Shown here in pieces: positions 29,600-40,041 of a stretch of 64,000 nucleotides of DNA. The stretch is from Nitrospira sp. (GTDB taxonomy: Bacteria; Nitrospirota; Nitrospiria; Nitrospirales; Nitrospiraceae). Within the stretch, counting starts at the first letter, position 1. Every line of letters begins with the position of its first letter. The notes beneath the pieces were generated by a model, which searched no databases, had not been told where the DNA came from, and saw nothing but the letters and a program-made list of their open reading frames with translations. The position numbers and the translations under genes were made by a program. The stretch covers positions 1 to 64,000 of the forward strand of contig JACOEM010000008.1 of assembly GCA_024998565.1 (NCBI GenBank). Direction: 5' to 3'.

Positions 29600-30844
29600 T
29601 TAGAAAAACTCGAACATCCACGATCGCATGCGATCGAACACTTTCCCCAACCCTTTGCCGTGACGGATGCCGGCAGCCTCCAAGTTGTCGGCATGTTGAC
29701 GTGCATGCAACAACAGCCCGACACCGGTCGCGTGCATCGGGTTGCTGACGATATCGCGCAGCCCACCGATGCCCGTCGGCATGCCGCGTCGAGCGGGCAG
29801 ATTCAGCCCTCGCTCCGCAGCATCCGGCATCCCTTCCAATAATGAGGTCCCGCCCGTGATCACCACGCCGGCACCGAGCATGCCTTCATAGCCGGCTCGT
29901 ACGATTTCGCGTTTCACCAGATCGAACATTTCCTCGACGCGCGGCTCGAGAATCTCCGCGATATCACGGCGCGTGAATTGCCGCGGCGGCCGATCGCCGA
30001 CCGACGGCACTTCCACCATTTGATGCCCATGCACCAGCTCTGTGCGGGCAATGCCATGCTGCACTTTGATTTTCTCGGCGTCGGTTTGCGAGGTGAGCAG
30101 ACCGATAGCCAGATCTTTGGTCAAATTCTGGCCGCCGATCGGGAGCACCGCCGTGTGGCGGATGCTGCCGTCGAGGAAGATCGCCAGGTCGGTCGTGCCG
30201 CCGCCCAGATCCACCATGGCGACTCCCAACTCCCGCTCTTCGGCGCTCAGGACGGCTTCGCTTGACGCGAGGGGCTGCAGGATAATGTCCACGACGTCGA
30301 GCCCGGCCCGGTTCACACTCTTGATGATGTTTTGCGCCGACGTTACCGCGCCGGTGATGACATGGACGTTGACCTCCAGCCGGTTGCCGGACATGCCCAG
30401 GGGCTCGCGCACGCCTTCCTGATCGTCGACCATGAATTCGCGCGGTAACACGTGCAAGATGCGGCGCTCGTGAGGAATCACGGCAAGAGTTCGCGCACTC
30501 TCCACCGCACGGCTGATGTCGTCGCGCGTGACTTCCTGTTTCTTGAGGGCCACGACGCCCTTGAGGTTTTCTCCTGAGATATGACTACCGGCGATGCCCG
30601 TATAGACCGAATTGATCTGCACGGCCGCCATGAGCTCCGCTTCCTCAACCGCCTTCTTGATCGACTCCACCGTACTCTCGATATTGACCACCACACCCTT
30701 GCGAAGCCCGCGCGAGGGGCAGGAGCCGACGCCGATGATATTCAGCGGGCCCTCCTCCGGCACTTCGGCGACAATCGCACAGATCTTGGTGGTCCCGATG
30801 TCGAGTCCGACCAGGATATGATCCCGCTTAGACACTCGGCTCAC
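29600..30844 (-). CDS. ftsA: Cell division protein FtsA
   Basis: Actin-fold ATPase that anchors FtsZ to the membrane and signals to septal wall synthesis. HILVGLDIGTTKICAIVAEV is the phosphate-1 motif, MVDLGGGTTDLAIF the phosphate-2 motif and GVVITGGTSLLEGM the adenosine motif. The C-terminus FDRMRSWMFEFF looks like the amphipathic membrane helix. 414 residues; overlaps the ftsQ stop by four bases. Confidence 0.96.
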   Translation of the reverse strand: MSRVSKRDHILVGLDIGTTKICAIVAEVPEEGPLNIIGVGSCPSRGLRKGVVVNIESTVESIKKAVEEAELMAAVQINSVYTGIAGSHISGENLKGVVALKKQEVTRDDISRAVESARTLAVIPHERRILHVLPREFMVDDQEGVREPLGMSGNRLEVNVHVITGAVTSAQNIIKSVNRAGLDVVDIILQPLASSEAVLSAEERELGVAMVDLGGGTTDLAIFLDGSIRHTAVLPIGGQNLTKDLAIGLLTSQTDAEKIKVQHGIARTELVHGHQMVEVPSVGDRPPRQFTRRDIAEILEPRVEEMFDLVKREIVRAGYEGMLGAGVVITGGTSLLEGMPDAAERGLNLPARRGMPTGIGGLRDIVSNPMHATGVGLLLHARQHADNLEAAGIRHGKGLGKVFDRMRSWMFEFF

Positions 30845-31710
30845 CCCCTTCCCCGAACAATGACGCGGTCGGCAAAGCGAAGATCGATTTCATTCGCCCT
30901 GGCGCCCTCGCCGTCAAAGGCCACATCACGCAGTGCGGGCCGCATTTTGAGAAACCGGTACCATTGCTGATTCATCGACGACTCACTGAATTGAAACGTC
31001 ACACCCTGAACCTCGACTACCAGATTATTGAGATTCCCCACATTGATATCCGGCCGTCCTCCGGTCGTCTGTCCGACCATGCGGGCCAGAGCCGCGCCGA
31101 CCTGCACGGGGCGACGATCGTCCGGTTTTCCCTGCACCAGCCGCTTGCCGTCGACACCGGACAACATCGGTAGGGTCGGATCATCCGCCGACCCGAGATG
31201 CGCCAGCAAGAACCCGTCCGAATCGGCCAGGAGATTCTCCGACAGCGTGCGTACCACGACCGCAGGTTCCCGCTCAACGATGTCGATATGAATTTCATGT
31301 AAGGGCTTCAGCACCACCGTCGCATCCTTGATCCAGGGATGGGTCTTGATCCGGTCGGCCAACCAGGACGGGTTAATGGAGTAGAGCGCGGTATCAGGCT
31401 TCAACGCCAATCTCCCGATCACTTCTTTCCTCGTCACATGGTGCAACCCGCTCACCGACACGGAGCGCACCAGAAACCATTCCCGCGTCAGAGGTCCCAC
31501 TTCCCGCGCCAGGACGAACAACCCGGAACAACCGCCGACCAGCACAGTCACCGTGGCCACCACCCGCAAGGTAATCAGCAGGCCCCGCCCCAGCCTGGAC
31601 CAATACCCGCCCGTCTCACCGGTCCGATGGCGGCCCAGCGCGGATTCCGAACGGGCATTCGCCCGCGGGTTCACTTTCACCGGGCGTACCTTGCGCCACC
31701 GCAGCGACAT
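30841..31710 (-). CDS. ftsQ: Cell division protein FtsQ
   Basis: 289-residue bitopic divisome protein. A basic cytoplasmic N-terminus is followed by one helix (LLITLRVVATVTVLVGGCSG), then a POTRA domain beginning VRSVSVSGLHHVTRKEV and the FtsQ beta domain. It links FtsA/FtsZ with FtsB/FtsL. Located between ddl and ftsA with two-base and overlapping junctions. Confidence 0.92.
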   Translation of the reverse strand: MSLRWRKVRPVKVNPRANARSESALGRHRTGETGGYWSRLGRGLLITLRVVATVTVLVGGCSGLFVLAREVGPLTREWFLVRSVSVSGLHHVTRKEVIGRLALKPDTALYSINPSWLADRIKTHPWIKDATVVLKPLHEIHIDIVEREPAVVVRTLSENLLADSDGFLLAHLGSADDPTLPMLSGVDGKRLVQGKPDDRRPVQVGAALARMVGQTTGGRPDINVGNLNNLVVEVQGVTFQFSESSMNQQWYRFLKMRPALRDVAFDGEGARANEIDLRFADRVIVRGRG

Positions 31711-31712
31711 CG

Positions 31713-32711
31713 CTACCTCACGGCTCGAAATGATCCGATTCCGGCCCGCCCGAGCGCGGACTGGAGAATTCGCTCCGTCAATACGTCGTACGACAATCCG
31801 GCCTTCCCCGCCGCCATCGGCAGCAGACTCGTCTCCGTCATTCCCGGCACGGTGTTGATCTCAAGCACAAACGGCTTGCCCTTGGGCGTGATACGGAAAT
31901 CAACCCGGGCCGCCCCGCTGCATCCCAAGGCCTGATAGGTCCGGATCGCCAGTTGCTTGATCTGCCGAGTGACTGCGGCCGGGAGCGGCGCCGGGCACAG
32001 GTACTGGGTTCGACCTTTCTCATACTTGGCCGAGAAGTCATAAAATCCATCCGGCGCCACGATCTCCACGGCCGGCAACCCGGTCACCACTCCGTCGGGG
32101 CCGCCCAGAAGCGACACCGTGACCTCATGTCCAGGGATAAACGCCTCGACCATCGCTTCTTCGTCATACCGGTGCGCCGTGCGAAGAGCTTCCTTCCATT
32201 GCGACGGCTTCCGGACAATGGTCACTCCGATCGTGGATCCCTGGCTCGCCGGCTTCACGACCACCGGCAACTTCAACTTACAGGTGCTCAGCACTCGATT
32301 CAGACTGGGAGCCGTGCCGCGAAGCACCACCGTCCCGCGCGGGACCGGAATGCCCTGAGCGGCCAATTCCGTCTTGGTCACCACCTTATGCATCCCGATG
32401 GCGCTGGCCCGGACACCGGATCCCGTATAGGGGATGCCGAGGGTTTCCAAAAACCCCTGGATCGCGCCGTCTTCGCCTCCCGGTCCGTGCAGCGCCAGAA
32501 ACCCGATCTCAACCGCCTGCTCCTGCAGCGTCTTGGACAGATCCGGGCCGACATCGATGGCCACTGCGTCGTAGCCGCTTCGCACCAGCGAGCGATACAC
32601 AGCCTCGCCGGTCTTCAGCGATACTTCCCGTTCAGACGATTGACCGCCCATCAGGACTCCGATTTTTGAACGTGTCAGCGGCTTCCGTTCCGTCACATCC
32701 ACTCCCTTCAT
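31713..32711 (-). CDS. ddl: D-alanine-D-alanine ligase
   Basis: ATP-grasp enzyme that makes the D-Ala-D-Ala dipeptide added by MurF. VLMGGQSSEREVSL is the N-terminal motif, ALHGPGGEDGAIQGFLE the substrate loop, and RVDFRI...EINTVPGMTETS the ATP/Mg site. 332 residues. Starts nine bases after murB. Confidence 0.95.
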   Translation of the reverse strand: MKGVDVTERKPLTRSKIGVLMGGQSSEREVSLKTGEAVYRSLVRSGYDAVAIDVGPDLSKTLQEQAVEIGFLALHGPGGEDGAIQGFLETLGIPYTGSGVRASAIGMHKVVTKTELAAQGIPVPRGTVVLRGTAPSLNRVLSTCKLKLPVVVKPASQGSTIGVTIVRKPSQWKEALRTAHRYDEEAMVEAFIPGHEVTVSLLGGPDGVVTGLPAVEIVAPDGFYDFSAKYEKGRTQYLCPAPLPAAVTRQIKQLAIRTYQALGCSGAARVDFRITPKGKPFVLEINTVPGMTETSLLPMAAGKAGLSYDVLTERILQSALGRAGIGSFRAVR

Positions 32712-32720
32712 CGATCCGCG

Positions 32721-33653
32721 TCAGGCCTCACCGACCACCTTCAGTTCCAATTCCAGCTTCACGCCCGACACCTTTTTCACGGCCGCGCGAACCTTCTTGA
32801 TCAAGGCCAGCACATCGGCCGCGCGCGCATGGCCGACGTTCACCATAAAATTCGCGTGCTTGTCCGAGACCTGTGCATCTCCGATGCGGGCCCCCTTCAG
32901 GCCCGCCGCGTCCACCAGGCGACCGGCGGAGTCCTGCGGAGGGTTCTTAAACACGCACCCGGCGCTCGGCAAGGTGAGCGGCTGGGTCTGCTTGCGATAT
33001 TGCAGATAGTCCTTCACTGTCTTTTCAATCCGGTCGTGATCGCCGGGCCTCAACTGCACCCAGACTCCCGCCACGATGCCGCGCGGCAGATGCGCCCGTC
33101 GATAACTGAACGGAATATCCGCGGCGGGAATATCCACCACCCGGCCGCGAGGATCTACCATCCGGACGGCCTTGACGGAATCCTTCATTTCACCCAGGCG
33201 TGTGCCTGCATTCATCACGACGCACCCCGCCACGGTCCCGGGAATCCCGGCGCCCCATTCCAAACCGGCGAGTGACCGGCGAATGGCATATCCGATCAAC
33301 GTCGGCATGCCCACGCCCCCTTCTGCATAGAGCACCTGGTCCGGTTCCTGGCGGATGGCTTTGAATTGCCGCAGGCTAACCACGATCCCGCGGATGCCCC
33401 CGTCACGAACGAGCAGATTGGTCCCGCCCACCACAAAGACCGGAACGTGTTCCGCGCGAGCCTGTGCCACCACCCGGCAAAGGTCCTCCACATCGGCCGG
33501 CTCCACCAGGACTTCCGCCGGGCCACCGATGCGGAATGAAGTATAGGCCTGCAGCGAGGCCTCGTACGTGACCGTTCCACGAACCCCTTCAAGAATACGC
33601 GCCCAGTCTTTCCTGGTTCTTGCCGCATGATCTTTGCCCGCCGCACGTGACAC
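32721..33653 (-). CDS. murB: UDP-N-acetylenolpyruvoylglucosamine reductase
   Basis: FAD enzyme that reduces UDP-GlcNAc-enolpyruvate to UDP-MurNAc. SFRIGGPAEVLVEPAD and VVGGTNLLVRDGGIRG form the FAD site; GIPGTVAGCVVMNAG and the catalytic serine in PSAGCVFKNP are present. 310 residues, the type IIb length. Follows murC by about 20 bases. Confidence 0.95.
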   Translation of the reverse strand: MSRAAGKDHAARTRKDWARILEGVRGTVTYEASLQAYTSFRIGGPAEVLVEPADVEDLCRVVAQARAEHVPVFVVGGTNLLVRDGGIRGIVVSLRQFKAIRQEPDQVLYAEGGVGMPTLIGYAIRRSLAGLEWGAGIPGTVAGCVVMNAGTRLGEMKDSVKAVRMVDPRGRVVDIPAADIPFSYRRAHLPRGIVAGVWVQLRPGDHDRIEKTVKDYLQYRKQTQPLTLPSAGCVFKNPPQDSAGRLVDAAGLKGARIGDAQVSDKHANFMVNVGHARAADVLALIKKVRAAVKKVSGVKLELELKVVGEA

Positions 33654-33674
33654 GGTTGTTCGCCTCGTCGCCCT

Positions 33675-35057
33675 CTACGCCGGCAATCGCTCAAGAATCG
33701 CCAATCCCGCTTTCCAGATATCCCCTGCGCCGAGGGTAATCACGAGATCCCCGGATTTCAGGGTCGGCAGCACCTGCTCCGCCAGGGTGTCCTTGCGCTC
33801 CACGAAGGTGGCCGAAGGATGCCCGGCCGCCTGCACCGCCTCCACCAGCTTCGCGCCGGACACGCCGGGAATGGGCTGTTCACCCGCCGCATAAATTTCC
33901 GTCATGAAGAGCGCATCCGCCTGGTCGAACGCATGGGCGAATTCCTGCATCAGATCGCGAGAACGGCTGTAGCGATGGGGCTGGAACAACACGACCACGC
34001 GTCGATCCCACCCCTGCTTCGCGGCCGCGATCGTGGCCCGTACCTCGGTCGGATGATGCCCATAATCGTCCACCACCATGATGCCGGACTTCTCCCCGCG
34101 CAGGTGGAACCGTCGCTCCACCCCGCTGAACGCCGCGAGGCCTTTCCGAATGAGATCGACCGGAATATCCAACTCCATGCCGATGGCGATCGCGACCAGT
34201 GAATTCGACACATTGTGAATGCCGGGAATGGACAACCTGAACGGGCCGAGGTTGCGTCCGCGGAAAAACACCCGGAACTCCGACCCCCATTGCCGCAAGC
34301 TGATGTCGGTGGCGCGAAAGTCGGGCACATGGCCGGGGTGTTCGTGCAGGCCGAAAGTCTGATAACGCTTCACCACGCGCGGCAACAGACTTCGCAGCCG
34401 TTCATCGTCGGAGCACAACACGGCCAAGCCGTAGAACGGCACCTTGTTCACGAATTCCAGAAAACTGTCGTTCAACTTTTCCATGGTCCCGTAGTGGTCC
34501 AGGTGCTCGCGGTCGATATTGGTGACGGCGGCAATGGTCGGGGCGAGTCGCAGAAACGACCCGTCGCTTTCATCCGCTTCCGCAATGAGCAAATCGCCGC
34601 GCCCCAGCCGCGCATGGCTCCCCAGCGCATTTACCTTGCCCCCGATCACCATGGTGGGATCCAATCCGCCTTGCGCGAGCACATTGGCCACCATCGAGGT
34701 CGTCGTCGTCTTCCCATGGGCGCCGGCGATCGCGACGCCGAACTTGAGCCGCATCAGCTCCGCCAACATCTCCGCACGCGGGATGACCGGAATCTGCCGG
34801 GCTTTTGCCGCGACCACTTCGGGATTAGCGGCGGCCACTGCGGAGGAGATCACCACGACCTGCGCCTCCCCGATATTGGACTCGTGATGACCGATCGCGA
34901 TGCGCCCCCCTAATTCCTCAAGCCGGCGCGTCGTTTCCGACTGACTGAGATCCGATCCACTCACCTTATACCCGAGCGTCAACAACACCTCGGCGATCCC
35001 GCTCATCCCGGATCCGCCGATGCCCACCAGGTGAATATGTTGTGTCTTTCTAAACAT
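33675..35057 (-). CDS. murC: UDP-N-acetylmuramate-L-alanine ligase
   Basis: Adds L-alanine to UDP-MurNAc, the first amino acid of the stem peptide. [17 protein letters not shown] is the N-terminal Rossmann motif, [14 protein letters not shown] the ATP loop, and [15 protein letters not shown] the signature later on. 460 residues from ATG 35057; the frame is open upstream but enters non-homologous sequence and would overlap murG. Confidence 0.96.
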   Translation of the reverse strand: MFRKTQHIHLVGIGGSGMSGIAEVLLTLGYKVSGSDLSQSETTRRLEELGGRIAIGHHESNIGEAQVVVISSAVAAANPEVVAAKARQIPVIPRAEMLAELMRLKFGVAIAGAHGKTTTTSMVANVLAQGGLDPTMVIGGKVNALGSHARLGRGDLLIAEADESDGSFLRLAPTIAAVTNIDREHLDHYGTMEKLNDSFLEFVNKVPFYGLAVLCSDDERLRSLLPRVVKRYQTFGLHEHPGHVPDFRATDISLRQWGSEFRVFFRGRNLGPFRLSIPGIHNVSNSLVAIAIGMELDIPVDLIRKGLAAFSGVERRFHLRGEKSGIMVVDDYGHHPTEVRATIAAAKQGWDRRVVVLFQPHRYSRSRDLMQEFAHAFDQADALFMTEIYAAGEQPIPGVSGAKLVEAVQAAGHPSATFVERKDTLAEQVLPTLKSGDLVITLGAGDIWKAGLAILERLPA

Positions 35058-35139
35058 CGCCGTCCGCCTTAGCTCCTGTCCTCGAAATGATCGCTGCCCA
35101 CTGCTCCGGTCCTGTTGCTGTGTCTCCCGCTCTCGTTGT

Positions 35140-36261
35140 TCATAGGGCGCGAGCGCTGTCGCTGGCCTCATGGCGCCTCCTTATGACGTCGTAACACTCA
35201 CGAACGATGGTTTCTGCCGCATCGCTGCGTCGCATATTCCAACTCTGTTCACTCATAGTCTGAAGCCGATGCGGCTCCTTCAAAATCTGCAAGACGGTTT
35301 GCGCCAGTCCAGGCCCGTTCAATTCTGCTTGCGGCAGGAGCACTGCGCCGCCCGCCTTCGCCATCACCTCGGCATTCCGCAGTTGATGGTTGTAGATGGC
35401 CGTCGGCAGCGGAATCAAAATCGCCGCCTTTCCGCAGACCGTCAATTCGGCAATCGTCATGGCTCCGGCCCTTGCCACTACAAGATCCGCGCCTCGCAGC
35501 ACCGTGGGCATGTCGTAGAGAAAGGGCACGACCTGCGCGGGCATTCCAGCCTGTTCATACGCGGCCACGACTCTGGCGTGATCCGCCTCGCCGGTTTGAT
35601 GAGTGATGGTAAGCTGGTCCTTCATGGCGCGAAGCAACGGCAAGGCCTCAATCACCGCCGAATTGATGGCCTTCGCTCCCTGACTGCCGCCGAAGACCAA
35701 CAGGTGTCGAGTGGTGCGTTCCTCTGCCCGGCTCGCTGCCGGACCGGCAGCGTCTAGAAACGCCTGCCGAACCGGTGTGCCCACCACGCTGGTTTTGCAT
35801 CGATCGAAAAATGTCACCGTCGATTCGAAGGCCAGGAACACCCGCTGCACGAACGGCGCCACCGCCTTGTTCGCCATGCCGGGATAGGCGTTCGGCTCGA
35901 GAATCACACCGGGGATCCGTCGCAGAAACGCCGCCAGGAGCATCGCCGGACTGGTGTACCCGCCCACGCCGAACACGAGATCCGCACTCTGCTTCTTGAG
36001 GATGCTCATCGATTGCCACAGACTCTTCGGCAAGGTGACCAGGGCCTTCAGGACCTCAAGCGGACTTTTTCCCATCAGAGGATTGGCATCGATGCACTGC
36101 AAGGGAAAGCCTTCGTGGGCCAGCACTTTGCGCTCGATTCCACGCGTGGTGCCGACAAACAGAATCCTGGTGGATGGATCGCGCCGTAAAAATTCCCGTG
36201 CGACGGCGATCGCCGGATAGAGATGGCCTCCCGTTCCACCGGCAGCGATGACCACGTTCAT
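35140..36261 (-). CDS. murG: Lipid II synthase MurG
   Basis: GT28 glycosyltransferase that adds GlcNAc to lipid I on the inner face of the membrane. [16 protein letters not shown] is the N-terminal G-loop; GVGGYTSPA and [15 protein letters not shown] also match, with the nucleotide site [10 protein letters not shown]. 373 residues. Start ATG 36261 overlaps the ftsW stop by four bases (ATGA). The reading frame stays open far upstream through ftsW, but that extension is an out-of-frame artefact. Confidence 0.96.
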   Translation of the reverse strand: MNVVIAAGGTGGHLYPAIAVAREFLRRDPSTRILFVGTTRGIERKVLAHEGFPLQCIDANPLMGKSPLEVLKALVTLPKSLWQSMSILKKQSADLVFGVGGYTSPAMLLAAFLRRIPGVILEPNAYPGMANKAVAPFVQRVFLAFESTVTFFDRCKTSVVGTPVRQAFLDAAGPAASRAEERTTRHLLVFGGSQGAKAINSAVIEALPLLRAMKDQLTITHQTGEADHARVVAAYEQAGMPAQVVPFLYDMPTVLRGADLVVARAGAMTIAELTVCGKAAILIPLPTAIYNHQLRNAEVMAKAGGAVLLPQAELNGPGLAQTVLQILKEPHRLQTMSEQSWNMRRSDAAETIVRECYDVIRRRHEASDSARAL

Positions 36262-37466
36262 TCCGTCACCACGCCGCGCTTGCGCACCACCCGCGGCCCA
36301 CTGCTGTCCTGCCCGCCCTGCCGGTCGCGTGAAATGTTCAATAGAATTCCCACGCCGAACAAATTGGCCAACAATGATGAGCCGCCGTAGCTGACAAAGG
36401 GCAGGGTCAAGCCTTTGGTCGGCAGCAGTCCGGTGACCACTCCGACATTGACCAAGGCCTGCATGCCGACAAGGAGCGTGATGCCCATGGCCAGATGCCG
36501 ACCGAACGGGTTCCGGGCACGTCCCGCGATCTGAAAGCCCTTGATGACGAACAGCCCGAACAGCAACACGATGGTCACGGTGCCCATCAGCCCCAATTCT
36601 TCGCCGACCAGAGCCAGCACAAAGTCGGTATGCGCCTCCGGCAAGAAAAACAACTTCTGTTTCCCTTCGCCCAGCCCCACACCGAACGGGCCGCCGCTGC
36701 CGAACGCCAGAAAGGACTGATGGATTTGATATCCGGAGCCGGTCGGATCCTTGGCCCCGTACAGATACTCGATCACGCGTCGACGCCGATAAGGAGACCC
36801 CAGGATTAAGGCCGCCACCGTCGGCAGCGCACAGAGCGCCAGGAGGCCCAGGTGTTTGATTCGCGCCCCTGCCAGAAACAGCATCGTCACGACCACCAGG
36901 CCCATCACCACGACCGTCCCCAGATCGGGCTCCAGCAAAACCAAGCCGCTCAGCAATCCCAACACGATCAGCGGCGGTAAGAGGCCTCGAGAAAAATTGG
37001 TGATCTGATCCTGCTTCTTGGTCAGGTAGGCCGCGATGTATATGGCCACCGCGTACTTTGCCAGCTCGGCCGGCTGAATGTTGAGCGGACCGAGGTGCAA
37101 CCACCGCCGCGCCCCCTTGGCCACGCTGCCGAGCGACGGAACGAGTACCAACACCAGCAACACCGTCGTCCCGAACAGCAGCGGAATCGCCAGCTTCTTC
37201 CATATGCTGTAGTCGATCTTCGAAATGAGATGCATCACCAGGAGGCCGGCGCCCAGCCAGGCCAACTGACGCTTCAGGAAATACCAGGGGTCGTGAAACC
37301 GATTCCCCGCCACCACCGCGCTGGCACTGAACACCATGACCACTCCCACCAGGGCAAGAATGAGCGTCACGGCCAGCAGGGCCGGATCGACCGGCACGCG
37401 TTTGGTCGCCCGCTGGGTCGAGGTCGACCAGGGCAACATCAGTGTTCCGAGCGCATGCTGTGCCAT
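36258..37466 (-). CDS. ftsW: Septal peptidoglycan glycosyltransferase FtsW
   Basis: 402 residues with about ten transmembrane helices; SEDS-family polymerase that makes septal glycan together with FtsI. The catalytic-region aspartate motif lies in LLEPDLGTVVVM and the signature LPFVSYGGSS is near the C-terminus. It lies between murD and murG, the classic site, which separates it from RodA. Confidence 0.95.
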   Translation of the reverse strand: MAQHALGTLMLPWSTSTQRATKRVPVDPALLAVTLILALVGVVMVFSASAVVAGNRFHDPWYFLKRQLAWLGAGLLVMHLISKIDYSIWKKLAIPLLFGTTVLLVLVLVPSLGSVAKGARRWLHLGPLNIQPAELAKYAVAIYIAAYLTKKQDQITNFSRGLLPPLIVLGLLSGLVLLEPDLGTVVVMGLVVVTMLFLAGARIKHLGLLALCALPTVAALILGSPYRRRRVIEYLYGAKDPTGSGYQIHQSFLAFGSGGPFGVGLGEGKQKLFFLPEAHTDFVLALVGEELGLMGTVTIVLLFGLFVIKGFQIAGRARNPFGRHLAMGITLLVGMQALVNVGVVTGLLPTKGLTLPFVSYGGSSLLANLFGVGILLNISRDRQGGQDSSGPRVVRKRGVVTE

Positions 37467-37501
37467 CGATCAGCTGTCGTTCCTCCCACACGGCTCCCGC
37501 T

Positions 37502-38890
37502 TTACGCCGGCAGCCCTTGTACCAGGGCCTTAAACTGCCGGCCCCGGTCTTGATAATCCGCAAACATGTCGAAACTGGCGCAGGCCGGCGAGAGTAAGAC
37601 CACCTCACCGGGCTGCGCCTCGCGAGCAGCAAGCTCCACGGCGTCGCGGAGGGTCGCTGCAGGACGACACCGGTCAAAATCTCCCATCGCATCCTGGATA
37701 CGGCCGGCTGCCTCTCCGATCAAAATCAGCCCTTTCACTCGTTCCCGTATCGCGCCTTCGAGGCGGGAAAAGTCGCCGCCCTTGTCGCGGCCGCCGGCAA
37801 TTAACCAAATCGGCTGGTCTATTCCTTCAAGCGCCTTCAACACCGCATCGACATTGGTGCCCTTGGAGTCGTTCACGAAGCGAACCCCGCGACGCTCACG
37901 TACCACCTCCAAGGCATGTTCCAGCCCGGGGAAGGATCGCAGCACGGCGCGAATGGCCTCGATCGGACAACCGCAGAGCAGACCATACGTCACCGCCGCC
38001 ATCACATTTTCGACGTTATGGAGGCCGATCAGCCGCATGTCGCTCCGGCGGCAGATTTCCTCCCGCCGTCCGCGAACCGTCGTCACAATCAGGTCGCCGT
38101 CAAGCACCGTCGCCCCCGCCACACCCGACACCGTGGCTCCGCTACGGCTGAAGCCCAGGACGGTACCCTTGGTGCGCCCGCGCAGCGCGGCCACACGCGC
38201 ATCATCGAGATTGAACAGCGAATAGTCGCCGGCCGTTTGGTTGGCGAAGATGTTCGCCTTGGCCGCCACATAGTCCTCCACCGAGGCATAGCGGTCCATA
38301 TGATCTAAGGTCACATTCAAGATCGAGGCAATCCAGGGATGGAACTGCTCCATCGTCTCAAGTTGGAAACTGGAGACTTCCAGCACCACATACTCATAGG
38401 GTGCGACCGTCCCCGCCTTCGCCTGCACCGAGGCCAAGGCCGCCTCGCTGGCGGCAATTCCCAGATTGCCCCCGACAAAAGCGCGCTTGCCGCTCTCCTG
38501 CAGAAACTTGCCGATCAGCGTCACCGTCGTGCTCTTCCCGTTGGTCCCGGTCACGGCCACCACCGGTGCCGTCAAAAAGCGGGAGGCCAATTCCAGCTCC
38601 CCGATGACCCGGACCCCGCGGGCCCTCACCCGATTGAGCGCATCGAGTTGAGTCGGCACACCCGGGCTGATCACGACAAGATCGGCCCCTTCGAGGGCGG
38701 ACTCATACTGCGCCCCCACCTTCACCGCGATGCTCGTCCGGTCCACCTGCGACAGGATGGCGGTCAGTTCATGCGCTTCCTTCCGGTCGGCCAGGGTGAC
38801 CCGAGCCCCGAGATGGCTCAACAGGCGCGCCGCGCCCACTCCGCTTCGGGCTAGTCCGACCACCGTGACTTGAAGATCTTTGACGTTCAC
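37502..38890 (-). CDS. murD: UDP-N-acetylmuramoylalanine-D-glutamate ligase
   Basis: Adds D-glutamate to UDP-MurNAc-L-Ala. N-terminal [18 protein letters not shown] loop [15 protein letters not shown] and [17 protein letters not shown] in the C-terminal domain identify it. 462 residues. The start is GTG at 38890, ten bases after the mraY stop. Confidence 0.95.
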   Translation of the reverse strand: MNVKDLQVTVVGLARSGVGAARLLSHLGARVTLADRKEAHELTAILSQVDRTSIAVKVGAQYESALEGADLVVISPGVPTQLDALNRVRARGVRVIGELELASRFLTAPVVAVTGTNGKSTTVTLIGKFLQESGKRAFVGGNLGIAASEAALASVQAKAGTVAPYEYVVLEVSSFQLETMEQFHPWIASILNVTLDHMDRYASVEDYVAAKANIFANQTAGDYSLFNLDDARVAALRGRTKGTVLGFSRSGATVSGVAGATVLDGDLIVTTVRGRREEICRRSDMRLIGLHNVENVMAAVTYGLLCGCPIEAIRAVLRSFPGLEHALEVVRERRGVRFVNDSKGTNVDAVLKALEGIDQPIWLIAGGRDKGGDFSRLEGAIRERVKGLILIGEAAGRIQDAMGDFDRCRPAATLRDAVELAAREAQPGEVVLLSPACASFDMFADYQDRGRQFKALVQGLPA

Positions 38891-38900
38891 TGCTGTTCGC

Positions 38901-39977
38901 CTACCGTAATTTGAGCGTGCTCAAGCTGAGCAACGCCAGCAAAATGGCAATGATCCACAGACGCACCACGACCTTCGGCTCGTCCCAACCCTTCATCTCG
39001 AAGTGATGGTGAATGGGCGCCATATTGAAGATACGTTTTCCCCGGAGCTTATAGGACCCCACTTGCAGGATGACCGACAAGGCTTCAATGACGAAGACGC
39101 CGCCGACCAACAGCAGCAGCAGTTCATGCTTGCTGATCACGGCCACGGTGCCGAGTGCCGCCCCCAACGGAAGCGAGCCCACATCGCCCATGAAGACGGA
39201 GGCCGGATAGGTGTTGAACCACAAAAAGCCCAGACTCGATCCCAAAATGGCTCCGGTAAAGATGGCGATTTCTCCCGCACCTTCGATGTAGGGGATAAGC
39301 AAATATTCGGCCATCACACGGTTCCCGGTCACATAAGCCACGATCGTATAGGCCAGTGAGGCGATCATGACCGGACCGATCGCCAGCCCATCAAGCCCGT
39401 CCGTCAAATTGACGGCGTTGGAGCTGCCGACAATGACAAGAATGACGAACACAATGTAGAACCAGCCGAGGTCGGGCGTGAAAAATTTAAAGAACGGCAC
39501 GCTGAGTTTCGTCGTATAGCTGGGCAAGGTGTAGAGAAACACACCGATGGTCAGCGCGACCAGAATCTGGCAGGTGAATTTTTGTGCCGCCGAGAGGCCT
39601 TTCGATTGGCGCTTGATGAACTTGAGATAGTCATCTGCGAACCCGATCGCGCCGAAGCCCACCGTCGCCACCACGACCAACCACACATACCGGTTGGTCA
39701 TATCGGCCCACAGCAGGGTGGATAAGACCACTGCGAAGATAATGAGAATTCCGCCCATGGTCGGGGTGCCGCTCTTGGCCAAATGCCGCTTCGGCCCATC
39801 GTCGCGAATCTGCTGCCCGAGCTTAATCTCCTGCAGCTTGCGGATCACCCAGGGAGCCATCACAAAGGCGATCAGAAACGCCGTGACCGCCGCATAGATA
39901 ATCCGGAAGCTCTGATATCGAAAGACGTTCAGGAATGAAAACTGTGTGTGAAGGGGGTATAGCCAGTTGTATAACAT
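38901..39977 (-). CDS. mraY: Phospho-MurNAc-pentapeptide transferase
   Basis: Integral membrane enzyme that makes lipid I from UDP-MurNAc-pentapeptide and undecaprenyl phosphate. 358 residues with about ten helices. [19 protein letters not shown] (catalytic aspartates), [20 protein letters not shown] (NLTDGLDG is the key part) and [11 protein letters not shown] are all family signatures. Lies between murF and murD. Confidence 0.97.
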   Translation of the reverse strand: MLYNWLYPLHTQFSFLNVFRYQSFRIIYAAVTAFLIAFVMAPWVIRKLQEIKLGQQIRDDGPKRHLAKSGTPTMGGILIIFAVVLSTLLWADMTNRYVWLVVVATVGFGAIGFADDYLKFIKRQSKGLSAAQKFTCQILVALTIGVFLYTLPSYTTKLSVPFFKFFTPDLGWFYIVFVILVIVGSSNAVNLTDGLDGLAIGPVMIASLAYTIVAYVTGNRVMAEYLLIPYIEGAGEIAIFTGAILGSSLGFLWFNTYPASVFMGDVGSLPLGAALGTVAVISKHELLLLLVGGVFVIEALSVILQVGSYKLRGKRIFNMAPIHHHFEMKGWDEPKVVVRLWIIAILLALLSLSTLKLR

Positions 39978-40041
39978 CCTACGGCATCTTTGCCCGCCAT
40001 GGATCGGCGGGCCCTAAAGTTCCTCTGTATGTGCCTGTCGA

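Noticed and set aside
36262-37692. Open frame extending murG upstream to an apparent 850-residue protein
   Set aside because: The extension runs out of frame through ftsW and has no family motifs; MurG starts at the ATG overlapping the ftsW stop.
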